A DNA stretch of 64,000 nucleotides from Torreya grandis (Eukaryota > Streptophyta > Pinopsida > Cupressales > Taxaceae). The position numbers were made by a program, and so were the translations under genes. The notes beneath the pieces are model-generated. The model saw nothing but the letters and a program-made list of their open reading frames with translations, was not told the origin of the DNA and did not search any database. The DNA lies in the NCBI GenBank assembly GCA_037957365.1, contig JARHVA010000459.1:4711001-4775000 (forward strand), given 5' to 3'. This document shows, one piece after another, positions 24,021 to 37,462 of this stretch (within the stretch, counting starts at the first letter, position 1; each line of letters starts with the position of its first letter).

Positions 24021-25139
24021 TTGGTAACTATGTTATGGGTAGCGATGGAGGGGTCAATTCCTTGCATGTCAATATAAAACTAGGAAAATGCTATGCTATG
24101 GTATTGTAGGAAGGAGGGAAAGTTCTAAAGCTCTTTAGAATTTTGTGATTGGAAAATTTTGATAATGCATGAGTTGTTTGAAGTTCCCAAGTTGATATCC
24201 ATGATGGATTCATTCAATATGGTCAAAGTATTATGAGGATGGGATTTGTGGATATAATAATCTTATGTAGAAAGATAGGTGAGAATGGAATCATCATTTT
24301 TACACCAAATGATATTAATGGTAGGAGAGTTATCCCCTATAATTTTAGGGTGGGTTAGAGGAATTACTAAGGTCACCACCTTCTTTTCATAAGTTAGGTT
24401 TTGAAGTTGATCATGTTGATGAAAAAAATTTAGGGGGTATGATGTTAGAATCCTTAGTTGTTGATAGTGGAGTGGATGGTGAGGATGGGATTTCCTTGTC
24501 AATGAGGGTAATGGGAGGTTTGTTGGTTTTTTTTTATGTGGCATGAAATCAAGGCCATGCTTTTTTTGAGGTTTTTGGGTTTTGATTGAAATCAAATTAT
24601 GCAGCCCCTATTCATACTGACTTAGACCATATCCCTTCCTATCACACTTATAAAGGTATGTCTAGGCAATGTCTACTTTGTCTAGATAGGAGAAGCTAAA
24701 GGTGAATGGTCAAACCAAAAATAATGTGGTGGAAGTGTCAAGAGGTTTATCAAGTCCCCCATAGATGAATATTGGTGTGACAAGTTGAGGGTTTGAAAGG
24801 AATAATGGTTCTAATATTGGGGTCATAACCGGGTTAGTGGTCAAGCTTCCCATACTCTTGGGGAGTAGGGAAAGCATCAAGGGTTGGAAGGAGATACTCC
24901 CCCAATGAAAGATGATAGAAGGTTGATTCCAAATGGTTTGTTATGGGGATTTGGGTAGAAGAAATGGATGAGATTGTGGATGCTTTAGTAAAAAAAAAAG
25001 ATGTAGTTTCATCTTTTATTGGTGAAGGTTTATTAGATGGAGGAAGGATAATGTCATTGGGTTGGTACAGCATATTGCTTGATGGAAAGGGATTGGGCTT
25101 AGATTTTATGGTAACAAATTTACCTTCATACTCAAATTT

Positions 25140-25440
25140 GATACACCATTATAGGGTAGATGGCACAAGACCTATGAAATGAATCTAGGGGAATCCTAGA
25201 AAGATGTATTGGAACTCTCATTCTACTACATAAAAGAGCTCAATAAGGGTATGGGATCTTAGGTGAATGTTAAAGACAACAATTCCTAAAGTCATGGCCA
25301 TGGTATTATTAAATGATCAGAGCACCACTAAGGTTTTTGAAATAATGTTCTCTAGTAATCTAAGTTGGTTTTATGCATGGGATGAGATAATGTTGATACT
25401 ATCTCCCCCATCAATCATAATATGATTGATGCAAGTTTTT
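25140..25440 (-). pseudogene. pol: Aspartic protease relic of the Tat-type element
   Basis: CINHIMIDGGDSINIISSHA carries the active-site Asp (25410-25412) in a D-G-G variant of D-S-G. About 60 codons later FLGFPWIHFIGLVPSTL matches the LGRPWIH..GAVPSTLH signature typical of Tat proteases. Few stops occur here. From 24030 to 25130 the frame can be followed in pieces as a Pro/Ser-rich linker towards RT. Confidence 0.82.
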
Positions 25441-27690
25441 TTGATGTACATGATAATGAAGATGGGAGGATCTGGGTCATCTAGATGGATGGAAGGTATT
25501 TCCAAATCCTTGAAGGCAAAAGGGTTAGAAAATTCTAGAGTTTCAACAAAAACTACTAAAATTTATGGGTCTTTTGGCCTAACCTCTATGGATTATAGAG
25601 CCTCTATCATTATTTGGTGATGATAGTGTGAGGTATTGATTAGTTTATACAAACTCATCTTCATTAGTGTGTGGTGAAGCTATTTCATCACTACTCATTG
25701 GATTGATAAAAATGGATTGGAAGGGGAGGGTCCTAATATGGACACTTTGGTTTTAGTTGAAGGTGAAGGTGTTTGGTATTGGTTGGGTGGTTAGGTGGTG
25801 GAAGAGGGATATATCTATGGTATGGACACCTTTACCTTTCCCTTATCCTTTGGTTGGGCTTGTGATCATGTGACCATATGGATGATATGGATTGAGGGGA
25901 GTCAATATAGGTGATTACATTAGTTACTCTTTACTCTAAGGTGGGAGTGAAGGGTTAGGTAGGTGTTGTTCAATGGCTTTTGATTTTTGGATTGATGCTA
26001 GGCTAAGAAGTGGCTCATCTAATAATAAGTCATTATCATGATAAAACTATAGGGATATCACTTTGACAGATTTAAATTTCTCCATGTCATGCCTAGGTTT
26101 CTTATGGTATGAACATACTAATTTATCATTATACCATGATTATTTAGGACTGTGTGGGACAAATGGTTTGATAGGTGGTAAGGTTAAGCAAGATGCTTGC
26201 AATAGCCTATGTAGGATGTTTGAATAAAACTCAGGGAATGGTGGAAAAGGCATAGGGGTATTGGTTTTAGGATTTGAGGTAGAATTCCTTTTAGGAGTGG
26301 GCTTGTTGGTAGAGGTTTTGGATAAATGAGCATTTTTGGTAGATGATTTCAGTTTTGGTAGAGCAATTAATAATTTGGGGTTAGAAGGTTTTGGGATAGA
26401 CATTTGAGAGATAAGAGGTATGTTCATGGGGGGTTTGATGAAACTAGGTGTGGATGAAAGTAGGAGGGATGGTATAACCAAAAGTGGTGGATGGTTTCTA
26501 ATTGTGATGATTGGTTTCTCAATTAAGGTAGAGGGATGAGGTCCTAAAATTAAGGGCAGAGTGGAGAGGGGAGGTAGAGTTTTAGTTTTTGGGATTCTAT
26601 GTGGTTTTAATTTCTTTGTTAGATTAGCTTGGGGTTTTTTTGATAGGTTTATTAAGCTTAAACTTTATCGATGAGTGATTAATGTTATGAGTAGGAAATA
26701 TGCCAAGGTTCTTGGTGGGTTTCATTAGAATGGTAAAAGGTGATTTAGTGACTTTGGGTGAGTTTGGTTCTGATGGTACTAATATGGCTTGACGTGTAAA
26801 GGTGTATGATGGTTAGGTTGTGGTAATCATGTATTTGATAGTGAAAAGGGTAGTTTGTTTTGATGGTGAAGGATCTTTCTTATTCCTATACAAGAGTCTA
26901 AGATGTTCCCAAAAGGTGGCCCAATCTAGGCTAGGGTCACATATGAATTCTAAGTTTTTAACTAGTCTGGAGAAGGGTTTATAGATGGGTCTTAATCCCT
27001 TGGTAATGGATTTGAGGGATAGACATAGGGGTTGAGGGGAAAGAACAATTACCTTATCCTTTTCCTAATTAAAATGTTCCAATATCTGGGAGGGTAAGTC
27101 CTTGATGGGAGGTGTAGGTAAATTGGTTTCTTCTTTAGGAGTGTTAATTAAGGGGAGAGTATATTATTGTATGATTGAGGAAAATGATAAAATGGGAAGG
27201 GTTTCCTCCTCTAATGTACATATTAAAGGAGAGTTTGGTGACTCCACTACCTTAGTAAGTGGAGTAGGGGAAGAGGTGATTTTTTCAATGGTATTCTCAA
27301 TAGTAAGTTCACTAATAACCATATTGATAGTATGGGACTCATGAGCATGAGAATATTTTACTTTGATTTTGTTATTGGCAGGAGCATGGTTAGGAAATGG
27401 TTGTCTGAATATGTCAAGTGATTGGTTTGGGGGTACATTGGGGTTATCCAATAAAAGTTACCCCTTGTCAATGAGAGTTTAGATAACATTATTGAAGGTA
27501 TCACACCTATTAATGTCATGTCTAGTGACTCGATTGAAGGTGTACAATTCATTCTCCTTGTACCATTCTTATACAGGATGAGAGGAATTAAATTACTATA
27601 GAAGTTTGATTAGAGGAAGTTGTATGATATTGGATTTTAAACAATTATCCAAGACCAAATCATATAACTCTCTAAGTAAATTAAATTACT
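25441..27690 (-). pseudogene. Low-complexity coding-like linker between gag and protease (Tat-type)
   Basis: Minus-strand open pieces (27164-27451, 26140-26481 and others) are rich in Pro, Ser, Thr, Asn and Lys, as in SKTSTNKPTPKRNSTSNPKT. They lie between gag and protease, so they are taken as the variable C-terminal part of Gag or a linker. No zinc knuckle or other motif was found. Confidence 0.5.
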
Positions 27691-27699
27691 TCTAGGTGT

Positions 27700-29330
27700 T
27701 ATGGTTTGGGTTCTTAGTGTTTTTATTGGAGGAATTGGAAGAGTTAGATTGGTCAACAATGGGTGGAGGAGTGGTCTTAAGAAAAATTGATTTCATTTTT
27801 CCCTTGGTTTTGGAGTTAGTGTTTGTTTAGTTGTTTATTTTAGAGGAGGAATCCTCATTTGATTTAAAGGTGGAGTTATTATTTCTCAATTTCAACTTTC
27901 CCTCATCAATGGCCCTATTCTCTAGTTTTTGTGCCATGGTGAAAGCTTCATCAAAGGTCTTGAAGATTTGGACCCTTAAAGTAGAGGAGATGTGTTTGGT
28001 GTAAAATAAGGTAAAGAGTTCAATCAACTTAGGTTAGGGCAGAGGGAAGGAGAGTTGGTTTATCAGACTTCTCCAAAGGGCCATGAAGTCAGTAATGGAC
28101 TCATCATAAAATTTATGAATGGAGTAGAGATCAATGATGGAAAATTTCTTATATATGTTTATGGAAAATTGATCTAAGAAAATATAGGATAATTGGGAAA
28201 AATAAAAGAGGGAGTGCTTTTTAATAACATTATACCAATCTAGTGCTAGACCTGATAGAGACATGGGGAAGGTATGAAGGAGAGCATCATCATAATAAAT
28301 AATATAACACAAATGCCTAAATAATCTTAGGTACTATTAAGGGTCTTTCTTACTTTGAAAATTTGAGAACTTTAGAGGTTCCCATTGAGGGGGATATGGT
28401 TTAATGGGGATGTATGGGTAAATTGGTTCATTATAGATTTGGTCATATGATAAAATATTATGAGCTCCAACACTAGATGATTCCAAAGTAGTCATTTTAT
28501 CCATCAACATTTTTACAAGAGCAATCTAGGTTTGTGTATACCCCCGTAGTTGTAAGTTATATTGCGTTAGGTTTGGGTAGGCATTGCATATGTATATTTG
28601 GTGGGGGCTTGAGAGGATGCCACATGTTGGTATGTGGACATGGGTGGTTGGGATGATGCCACATAAGAATTCATAGAGATAAGCAGTTGGGTGGAAGGTA
28701 AAGGTACATACCCTTACGGGTTAGGGATGTAGCTCAGGTTATGTTCAATGGGAACTTATTGAGACATTAATGCAAGTTGGGTAGGAGGTATATTTGGGTA
28801 ATATGTAGAGGGTAGGTGGTTACTTTGGTACTAATTAGTGGAAAGGTGAAAGGTATGGGAACCACCAAAATCTGAAATGGAGTGGAGGTAGGTAGGTTGG
28901 AAATGAGAGGAATGGTGGTGGCACTAATAGGGGGTAATCATATAGTAAAGGAACTACCAATTCCCAAAGGTTGGGTTACTCCTATACTAAGAAGGTTATT
29001 AGTTGGGGAAGAAGGTGTTTGGGTGTTTCTTGGTTGAGTGGGTTAGTTCTGAATGGTAGTATTAATGGGGTTATTAGTAGAGGATGTTGCATAGGTGACT
29101 AAAGGTTGGGTGGAGATGGTGGCTATAGAAGTGTTGCCCATAAGGTGGGATGGCATACTATAAGGATGGTCAATAGGTGGAACCAAATCAAGGGTATGGT
29201 GAGATATGGTGTTAAGGTAATGCTAGAAGGATATGGAGTTGTTATCTATAAAGGTGGTGAAGTCTACATCACCTTGGGAAACTATCCAAGGGATGGTAGG
29301 ACTCCAAAATGATGAGGATAAATCTTTGAA
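27700..29330 (-). pseudogene. gag: gag relic of the Tat-type element
   Basis: The core reads PPQWEPLKFSNFQ near 28390, then TFPMSLSGLALDWYN (about 28220-28270), FLDQFSINIY, and FYDESITDFMALWRSLINQL down to 28034. It continues with ELIELFTLFYTKHI and AFTMAQKLENRAI in 27827-28027. This is the Retrotrans_gag pattern with the central W-Y/F and the F...R....Q motifs. The upstream part (28480-29330) is rich in Pro, Gln, Ser and Thr, as usual for Tat Gag N-termini; the start is not defined. Stops are scattered. Confidence 0.82.
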
Positions 29331-30115
29331 TCTAAGATGTAATCTATAGATGAGGGAGAAGAGGAAGATATATGATTAGGAGGTGGGTCCTGATTTACTT
29401 GGTTTCTTAGTTATTACCTAGTCAAAACTATGTAGATAAGGAAAGGAGGAAGATACAAACAATCTCACAACTCAAACAAAGAGAAAATAAGAAAAGTTAA
29501 GGAAAAAACACACACTAAAATATGTTAAATCCTAAGGTTCTTTTTAGTCTCTCTTATGTCTTATGCCTTAATATTTAAGAACTGTGTGACTCAAATTGGC
29601 TTATAGAGAAAGTACTAGAAAATAATTTTATGGTTGGATTTAAGTTGTCTTTAAGATCTCAAAAGGATCTATATTGAAGGTTAGTACATGGCTTGATATT
29701 GGAGCCTGCCCCCTCACTTCACACACTATAGTGATAAGGGTGTCATGTGCTTATACAAGACATATCGATTGCTAGAGATTATACTCAACCAAAGAGCTTT
29801 TTTGGTTCTCCCCTTGGTGATGAAATCCAAGTAAGATAGCCAAGAAAGGTGATTGCTAAGTAATGAAATCTAAATTAGGCCTTATGCCAATGTTTTTATG
29901 CTTGATTTAAGTGTGAGTTGTTTGGTATTGTGTGCATGATAATAATGAAACTATGATTGATTCACTTGATTAATTAAGGTACATGAGCTACAATAATCAA
30001 GAAAATAATGGATGCAGTCAGTTTTAAGCCCAAAAAGAAATTTTGATTTCATTATATGAGAAAAAAATAAGAAGAATCCCTTATATGAAAATATGAACCC
30101 AAGAAAAAACTCAAT
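29331..30115 (-). other. Leader between 5' LTR and gag of the Tat-type element
   Basis: Untranslated interior sequence with no recognised coding relic. Short open frames here have no supporting features. Confidence 0.5.
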
Positions 30116-30134
30116 GGTCCCACCAGGCATGCCT
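30116..30134 (-). other. PBS-like site of the Tat-type element
   Basis: On the minus strand AGGCATGCCTGGTGGGACC begins 3 nt after the LTR end (GAAACA). A near-identical string, TGGCATGCATGGTGGGAC, stands at the same place next to the LTR of the element at 58915-64000. I could not assign a tRNA. Confidence 0.5.
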
Positions 30135-30137
30135 AAA

Positions 30138-31459
30138 TGTTTCAAATAAATTTAGCGTATATTATTTTATGAGGAAGAGAAAAGAAACTCGATAAGGGAT
30201 GATATAAAAAATTGATATGTTGTGTATGCATTGGTCTAAACAATTGTAGATAAAAAATCACTGAAGCAAATGGTTGATTAGTTAGATAGGACATTGGATT
30301 TCCTAGCAAGATAGAACCAAGAAGCATAAGCTTCTTTAGAGGTTGTCAATCCATGATTTTAAATAATCAAGGTCAAAGAATGAAAGATAAATTGCTTGCA
30401 TTTATCACAAAAGATACTGAAATGAAATACAATAAGTGGTCAATAAATGAATAGGTGAATTTGACTAATTATATCAATAAATAGATTGATATTAACGCCA
30501 ATTAAATTAGGTATGGTTTAGAAATTAGGGAAAGGTTTTATGATTAGGTAGAGGGTTTGAGATAGGATTAGTTTGAGGTTTGGTAGGGAAAATAGGTTGT
30601 TATTTATCCATCACATAGTGACCATCAGTGGTCAGGGTAACCATTAGTAGTTATGGAAAGACTGTCAAAAATCAAGGTGACTGTTGGTGGTTATTATGGT
30701 TTTGGTTTGGTTCAAGGAGTTGACCTGGTAAGGTTGTAGAATGGAAATTTAGAAAGTGGATTTAGGCTAGGTTAGTCACAAAATAGTAACTAATTAACTA
30801 ATTAGTGAAAATAGATACTTAGCTTGTTATTTTTTGATCTGAGGGAGGGTCAAAGGATATATTGGTGAAACTTGGGAGTAATTTTGATAGAGTAACAATA
30901 CTTGGCTATTGGATGATGAAAGACAACACTTCAAATCTCTATTACACTTGCTGGTTCATTGGTTTACTACAAGAACATCTACAAAAAAAGTGATGATGCA
31001 AGAGGCTTTGGCCCTAGATGTGGATGATTGATTGGTTCTATATCCTTTTTCATCTCCTCCTCTTATCTTTTTCTAGGAATTAATGAGAGGTGAAATAATA
31101 GGTTAATAAGAGATTCAACAAGTAGTTTAAATTTTGCCTTTGTATGCATTGGATCACACATGAATTAAATGAGATAAATATTAAAAAAAAAGATGGATTT
31201 GATTAGAGTTTGACTATTCAGGCAGTAGGAACCTATCTATCAGTGGTCAAGCCTAACCATAGATGGTTAAGGTGACCATTGGTAGTCAAAGGTCAAAGGT
31301 TAAGTTTGGTAAAAAGATTTAGTTAGTTGGTTAGCTAGTCAGATAACCTAGCTTATCTTTTTGGTTGAAGGGTTTTGGGATGGTATCTAGGGGGTCTCGA
31401 GCTGGTCTAGGGGTGATTCAACATCTAGGACCATTGTGTGCAATTTTCTAGTGTATACA
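30138..31459 (-). repeat. 5' LTR of the Tat-type element
   Basis: Plus-strand edges TGTTTCAAAT and GTGTATACA give TG...CA. It pairs with 1804-3170. Palindromic clusters at about 30617-30690 and 31222-31292 correspond to those of the other LTR. Confidence 0.8.
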
Positions 31460-34400
31460 TAGTCATACAAGACTAACATGTATTTACATGTAAACAAATT
31501 TTAAAATAAATCAATTCCACTACATAAAAGGTTATCCAAGGATTTTCTAAGTCTTATCTAATGAATTTGGAGCTTGATTCCACTATATGACCATTAAATC
31601 AATGAACATGAACAAAAGGTTTAAGAGAAAGAAAACATACATACTTATCATACAAATGGAAGAGTCTAGTTAACAAATGGTGGCATGAGAGCATTAATTG
31701 ACCATTTTCATGCATGGTAACTATCATCTAGGTGAGAACACACTAGGATATAGGTCATTATGATAGGTTGAAGGTAATTTTAGAGTCCATTATTCATGCA
31801 CATTGAAATGATGCTAACTAACACCTCTTAGAGGCCCATCCACACTCTATGTACATTGCATAACTACCAAAAGAGGGAATATTTATCTATTTTAGGAATG
31901 GTTAAGGTTTGAATAATGTGAATTAATGGATTTACATCTTCCACAATGCTAAAATGGACTCATTAATGATATATTAACACTTGAGGAAGGAAATAGGCAT
32001 GTGTAACTTCCATATGCCACATTGGCCTCATTCATGGCCTCTCCCATGCATGGATTTCTCTCTATTCTCTTGAAAATTCTCTATTTAATTAGTCATTAAG
32101 ATCTTTCTTTTGTATCCCTCGATTGGGTGTTACAAATCTCTACAAATTTGCCTTGTAGTTTTGTTAAATCAATAAGATACATTTGTAAATTATTATTGAA
32201 GGATAGTGTGCTTACTTGAGATTTTGATCTGTAAAATATATGCAACATGTGGTCATCTATAGGTCCTTTCATGCAACTAACTTTAGGTTTGAGTTCATTA
32301 CAGGTTGTATGAATTCATATCAAGTAGGATATTTCTTGAAGTGTCATGAGTTCATTATGTCTTGAGGAGACCTATGCCTTTTTCCCTTCAAATTACATAG
32401 CCCTATCCAACCTCCATATAAGATATTCATGCCATAACACCATCAATAATCCTATTAAATCATTATATTAATTAGTTTCATCATTAAAATTCAAAGGGAA
32501 TGATTTGGAATGGATCCTTCATCAATTGGTACATCACCACTTAAAGTAGGTCATTGCATTAGTTTTCATATCTCTTTCCCATTTCATTACAATTAGTTTA
32601 GGTTTTTGAGAGCATTGAATTGAGAAATTAGGGGATCTATCCCCATAAAATCTAGAGGTGTGTAGGAAACCCATAGTCTAAGGTCATTCCCATGTTGGAA
32701 TAGGTTTTAGGTTAGACATGAACACTCCTTTCCTCAGCTAGGGTGTAACCTATAACCTCCAACATAAATCTTGTGGCACAACTGGAGAAAATAATAAGCA
32801 AGAAATGTTAATTCTATTCAAGATAGTATAGAATTAATATAAATAATGAGAGATAAAATTCAATCCATTATTTTATATAATATATACTTATCAAAATATG
32901 AATGGCTAGGAGTATACTTACCTTGTTGAAGTGAACCTATTTTGCCTCAATATATACCTTGGCCAATGGTGCTTTGACATAGGTTATTGTGGCTTGTAAG
33001 GATCACACAGATATATCAGATGTAGGATACATGACTTCTCCAATGCATCCAAGACCTCCACAAGACAAGTGATACTACTCCAAGGTAAAAACCTAAACAA
33101 TGAAACCTATAATTGATAGTATAATAAGATTTTTGAGTTGTAATGATGTGTAATTTAATGTTCTTATTTTTATAAATGAATTTAAGGGGGTATTTATATC
33201 CAAGGATTAACCTTAAGAGACTCATAAGAATTTATCTGATAAGGTTAGCTAGGTCAACCTTATTTGGTGGGAAATAGTGTTTGTAGGTCTTGAATTATGT
33301 TGGCTAGGCTGATAGAGTTTTGTAACCTGCACTAAGTCCTAGAAAGGTTGACTAGGTTGACTTACTAAGAAAATAAATAAAATGGATGTTACATATGCAA
33401 GGGATATCTTAAATGGTGAATTACTTAGGGGAGTGTGTAAGTGAGTTTTTATTGTTTAGGTAATTGGATAAAAGTAGATTCTAGTGGTTTTATGTAATGG
33501 TATAAGGGACAAAAATCATATGAAGCACCAAAAGTTTGTAAAACCCTTTCCCAGTGCACCCTTTAATGCATGCACTCATAGAGATAAAGACTCTATGGTT
33601 TCTTTCAAGAGAGAAGGAATTAATAACTAATAATTTTTTAGAATAGTGTGTATACATATGCCCCACTCAAAGCACATCAAGTGTCACATAGTTATGGTGC
33701 TTAGGGAGACAAAATAGGAATACAAAACATTGAACTAATAAAATATAGTAAAAATTGGTAAACAAATGAAAGTAAATAATTTAATAATACATACCTTCAC
33801 TTACCTTATTTATATATAATATAGGTTGAGTGATAAGTAAGAAGAGGTGTCCAATGTATATAACATTAGGTGGATGTGAAAAATAAGATAAAATTTTAAT
33901 TTTTTACAAAAATTTGATTTAAGTATAGAAATATTATCTGCATTGTCAAGACTCCAAAACTTATTATAGTTCTAAAAAATATCTTATAGAACATATTTAT
34001 GATAAAAAAACATAATTTATCGGTAAATAATTGAATGTTAAATAATTTATAAATTTGAAATATTAATAAGATTTTTAATTATTCATTTTTAACTTTATTT
34101 TTTTTAGAAAACCAAAGCTCTATGAAACTTAATAGAGTGATGAAAGATAATATTAAAAGGAGGTGAGAATTACAAGGTGATGAACACATATCAATAATAT
34201 TTAACATGATCCAGGTAATTTATATACTTAATTTTGAATTTTTGTTCATTTTATTTTAAAAAAAGAGGTGGATTGAAAGACTAGGTTTTGGGGAAAATAT
34301 TGTAGTGTAATTTTCCTTGATATTTTTAGGGTAAATTAGGAAATAGGATAATTAATGAGTAGGGGAATAAAATGGTCATTAATGCCTAAGGCATTAATGA

Positions 34401-36234
34401 CAAATGGGTGAAAATCACCACATAACTAGAATGGTATCAGCCATGTTAATATAGTTGAAAATGGATAGGTGAAGGAAGGTAGATGACTACATAATAATAG
34501 GCTGATGTAGTTTATAAATAGATGGCCTATTGTGTAAGTATGAGCTGGATTAGTTTAATAGTGTTCAGGTGGTTACCCATGTACATCCTAGTTGATGCAA
34601 TAATGTATTTAGGTGTTTACCATAGTTTTAAGAAGTATTCAAATTTTTCTAAAGTGGATGATGTAATAATATGACCTAAATGATTACATATTAAGTTATT
34701 GATATAGTTATGTTAGGTGGCCAAATTTTTATAAAGTGGCTTATTTAGCTTGAATTTTAATTGTGGTCGACATAGTTAGCTACATGGCCAACCTAGTAGA
34801 AAATTTAGTTTTTGGCCAACACAGTTAATTATGTGGTTGATGTATATAAAGTGTTAATAAAATATCAAGGTAGGTTGATAAAGTAGTTAATTTTTATGTA
34901 AATACATTAATTTCTAATTTTTATGGTGTATTTTAATGATTATATGATATTAAGGACTAATATGTGCTTTGTTGTTTGATATTTTATAGAGGTGATAAAG
35001 GCTATGGCATTTAGTGGATGCATTGTGGTTACCTAATTTATTAGATATATTGATAACCAATGATCATGTACACTTGGAATCATTGGAATTTAGATGGATT
35101 ATTTAAATGTGTCATATCTCAATGAGTGTTGACTTATTTGGCATGTTCCTAAGAGCATGAGTGTGACTAAATAACACTTTTAGGTGTGTGGTGGATAGGG
35201 ATACCATTGATGTGGGCATCATAATCAAGGATATCTATGTGATTCTTGGAATGATTATTATTTATACCCCTATGATTTGTGATATCCATAACACACATAC
35301 ATAGAGATGAGACCTATCCTTATGCGTGACTAACTCTGAGATGTAGTTTTATGGTTTGTATATGCATTTATTTATTTTTTATGTATCAATCATTATAGAT
35401 AAATGTAAGGTTATTATTTACCTTATGATAACTCATGTGATCTACCACAATTAAAATGGGAAGGTGTCATTGTATGTGGTCACATTGTGTTAACCTATTT
35501 TAGATTAGGGTACTATATGATATAGGATTAGTTATTTGGGTGAAACTAGTGCAAAATTTATATAGTATTCTTTCTCATGGGTATATTCCTATGGGAAACA
35601 TTACTTTACTTAGTAATTTTATATATGAGAGATTCCATATATATTGGCTAAATGTGTTGCCCATGTTATCGGTGATAGTTTACCTCATTTCCCTAGATGG
35701 AAAAAGGATCATGTGTTACATGTTGTGCCACATAATGTAACATTATAGATTGTGACTCTGGTGAGATTGTATTGTATTCATATTAATATATTATGGCTAA
35801 TTGTATTATTAGGACAAATTTTTCTCTTAGATTTTCCTATGTTTGGATTACTAGACACTACACATGGTGCGTAAAGTAACATCCTATTGATCACCCACTT
35901 GCTTAGCTAGGATTTACACCTCCAATTACACCATTATTAGTGCCCACCTATTGGGCATGATATGTTAGAGAGTTAATGAGAAGTGGAGGTTCAAGTTTCC
36001 TATAGATGTATCTATTATTTATCCATATTAAGCTATACCTTAGATAGAATGATGATGATGATGATAGTAGAGAGAGTATAGAGTGGTTGAGGAGGAGGTA
36101 GTAGACATAAGGAAGACTAAGTAAATAGGTAAACTTTAATAATTTATTAGATGTAAAATTCTAAATATATTTGTTTAAAATAAGCATAAAACTTTGTGGG
36201 AAAATAATTGTAGTGCTAAGATCATCTCATGAAG
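31460..36234. other. Unassigned stretch between two retroelement blocks
   Basis: No coding domain was identified on either strand. Around 32090-32200 and 34500-34530 (TATAAATAG) the texture recalls LTR U3/R regions, but no partner copy occurs here, so solo LTRs or truncated repeats are only a possibility. A perfect 27-bp palindrome lies at 34375-34401. The 66-codon open frame at 35540-35740 has no recognisable features. Confidence 0.45.
34375..34401. repeat. Perfect 13+1+13 bp palindrome
   Basis: GTCATTAATGCCT, a single A, then AGGCATTAATGAC: the arms are exactly complementary. Confidence 0.9.
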
Positions 36235-36239
36235 GTTAT
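36235..36239. repeat. Target-site duplication GTTAT, left copy
   Basis: GTTAT directly precedes the left LTR and recurs at 55523-55527 directly after the right LTR. Confidence 0.8.
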
Positions 36240-37450
36240 TATTTTAACCTTTTATGACTTAACTAGTGTAAATCTTATGTTCATTAAAAACTAATTAGAT
36301 TAAATCAAGGAAATAATATGAAATAAATACATCAATTTTTTTTTTATAGAATTGATTAGCTTTGGATTTTCAAAAATAGTAATAAATAGTGCAAGTAAGA
36401 ACTTAGCTGGAAAATAACTGAGACAGGTGATCTAGGTGCTAGAAATTGAGGTGGAAGCTAGTCTAAGTGTCACAAAATGGAACCCATTATTATAACCCCT
36501 CATGGATAGTATCACCATAATTTTAAAGTAACACCATTATTATAAATGTGGTGGTAGTGTCCTCTATGTAGGATTGTCCTAAACTTTTGGGTGCACCTAT
36601 GTCTAGATATTTGAGGTTTGTTCCTTCATGAAAAAATCTTAAAAACCTATATTTTTATTATAATGATTGATTTAGTGAGAAAACCATAATCTTCCATGTG
36701 GCTAGGACATCCAATTGGCATGCACTAACAAATGTATTTTTTAGTAGGGTACATTGAACATCCACAACACCCTAATGTGAAGAGAGTTACCTACATATCA
36801 ATACTCTAAGGAGGGATAAAGCCTAATTTATTTATCCCAACCTATGTTCTAGTACAAGTATAAGTGAATATAGTATGATAGTGTCCATAAATGAATTGAA
36901 TGTGTTTAAGACTAGAAATATAGGTAATATGAGATTAGGACTAGTGCAGATGGTAGTATGCAAAAGTAGGGCATAATATGGATTGATAACCTTAATTATG
37001 CACAGCTTGTTCTAAGTTTGAATGTGCATTTTACATCTAATTTCCATCTAGTGGTTAGAGGACTAAAATTCATGTATATATTATACTGATTCTTGTGTGG
37101 GTGATAAAATAGGGCTAGGCTAACCCTAGGATGTTCTATTTTTGAAAATATAGCCATCTAGGAAAAGAGAAGAAAATGACATTAGCACCATTTTTGGGAC
37201 ACTACCACCATGTGGTGCTAGTGTCCTTATTATGACACTAGTTTTCAATTGGTAGAACACTAGGGACAAAGGGCTAGGATTAGGAAATGAGGTTCTAGGA
37301 CTACTTTAGGGATGACTAGGGACAAATATGGCCCACATCAAAGATGGATAAGTGTGATAATAGGTTATAGGATAGGTTCAAGGCTAAGCTATAAATAGGT
37401 AGTCTCAAGTATAAATCTTAGCACTCAAATACAAATTTTAGTTTATTAAA
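36240..37450 (-). repeat. 3' LTR of the tRNA-Trp-primed element
   Basis: 1211 bp. Its two parts align with 42433-43077 and 54939-55522 (together about 1.23 kb). Expected TG at the left edge is TA (TATTTTAACC). A 14-bp inverted repeat with one mismatch lies at 37197-37226. Confidence 0.82.
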
Positions 37451-37462
37451 TTCCCCCTTTTA
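37451..37462 (-). other. Polypurine tract of the tRNA-Trp-primed element
   Basis: On the minus strand TAAAAGGGGGAA ends exactly at the LTR start, a classical plant PPT. Confidence 0.88.

Larger units (their letters stand above)
1804..31459 (-). mobile_element. Old Ty3/gypsy LTR retrotransposon, Tat type, split by a younger insertion
   Basis: Two direct repeats of about 1.35 kb (1804-3170 and 30138-31459) bracket minus-strand gag and pol relics. In element order (right to left): 5' LTR, PBS-like site, gag, protease, reverse transcriptase, RNase H, second RNase H-like domain, integrase, a plus-strand plant-mobile-domain ORF, PPT, 3' LTR. The second RNase H-like domain and an antisense ORF between pol and the 3' LTR are known traits of the Tat lineage. 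Without the 12.4-kb Athila-type insertion (4639-17046) the element is about 17.2 kb. The LTRs look roughly 75-80% identical, so the insertion is old. TSDs are eroded: TATCC before the left edge against TAGTC after the right edge. Edges are uncertain by about 20 bp. All coding regions carry many stops and frameshifts. Confidence 0.85.

Noticed and set aside
1790..31447. Exact TSD ATTTT for the Tat-type element (1790-1794 and 31443-31447)
   Set aside because: The pentamer is AT-only. The LTR homology runs 17 bp further to the PPT, and the PBS-like site would fall inside the LTR with those edges. The edges 1804 and 31459 fit better, though their TSD is eroded.
35540..35740. 66-codon plus-strand open frame considered as a second PMD fragment
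   Set aside because: No PMD signature (RWDP, LP.GE) is present, and the similarity was only compositional.
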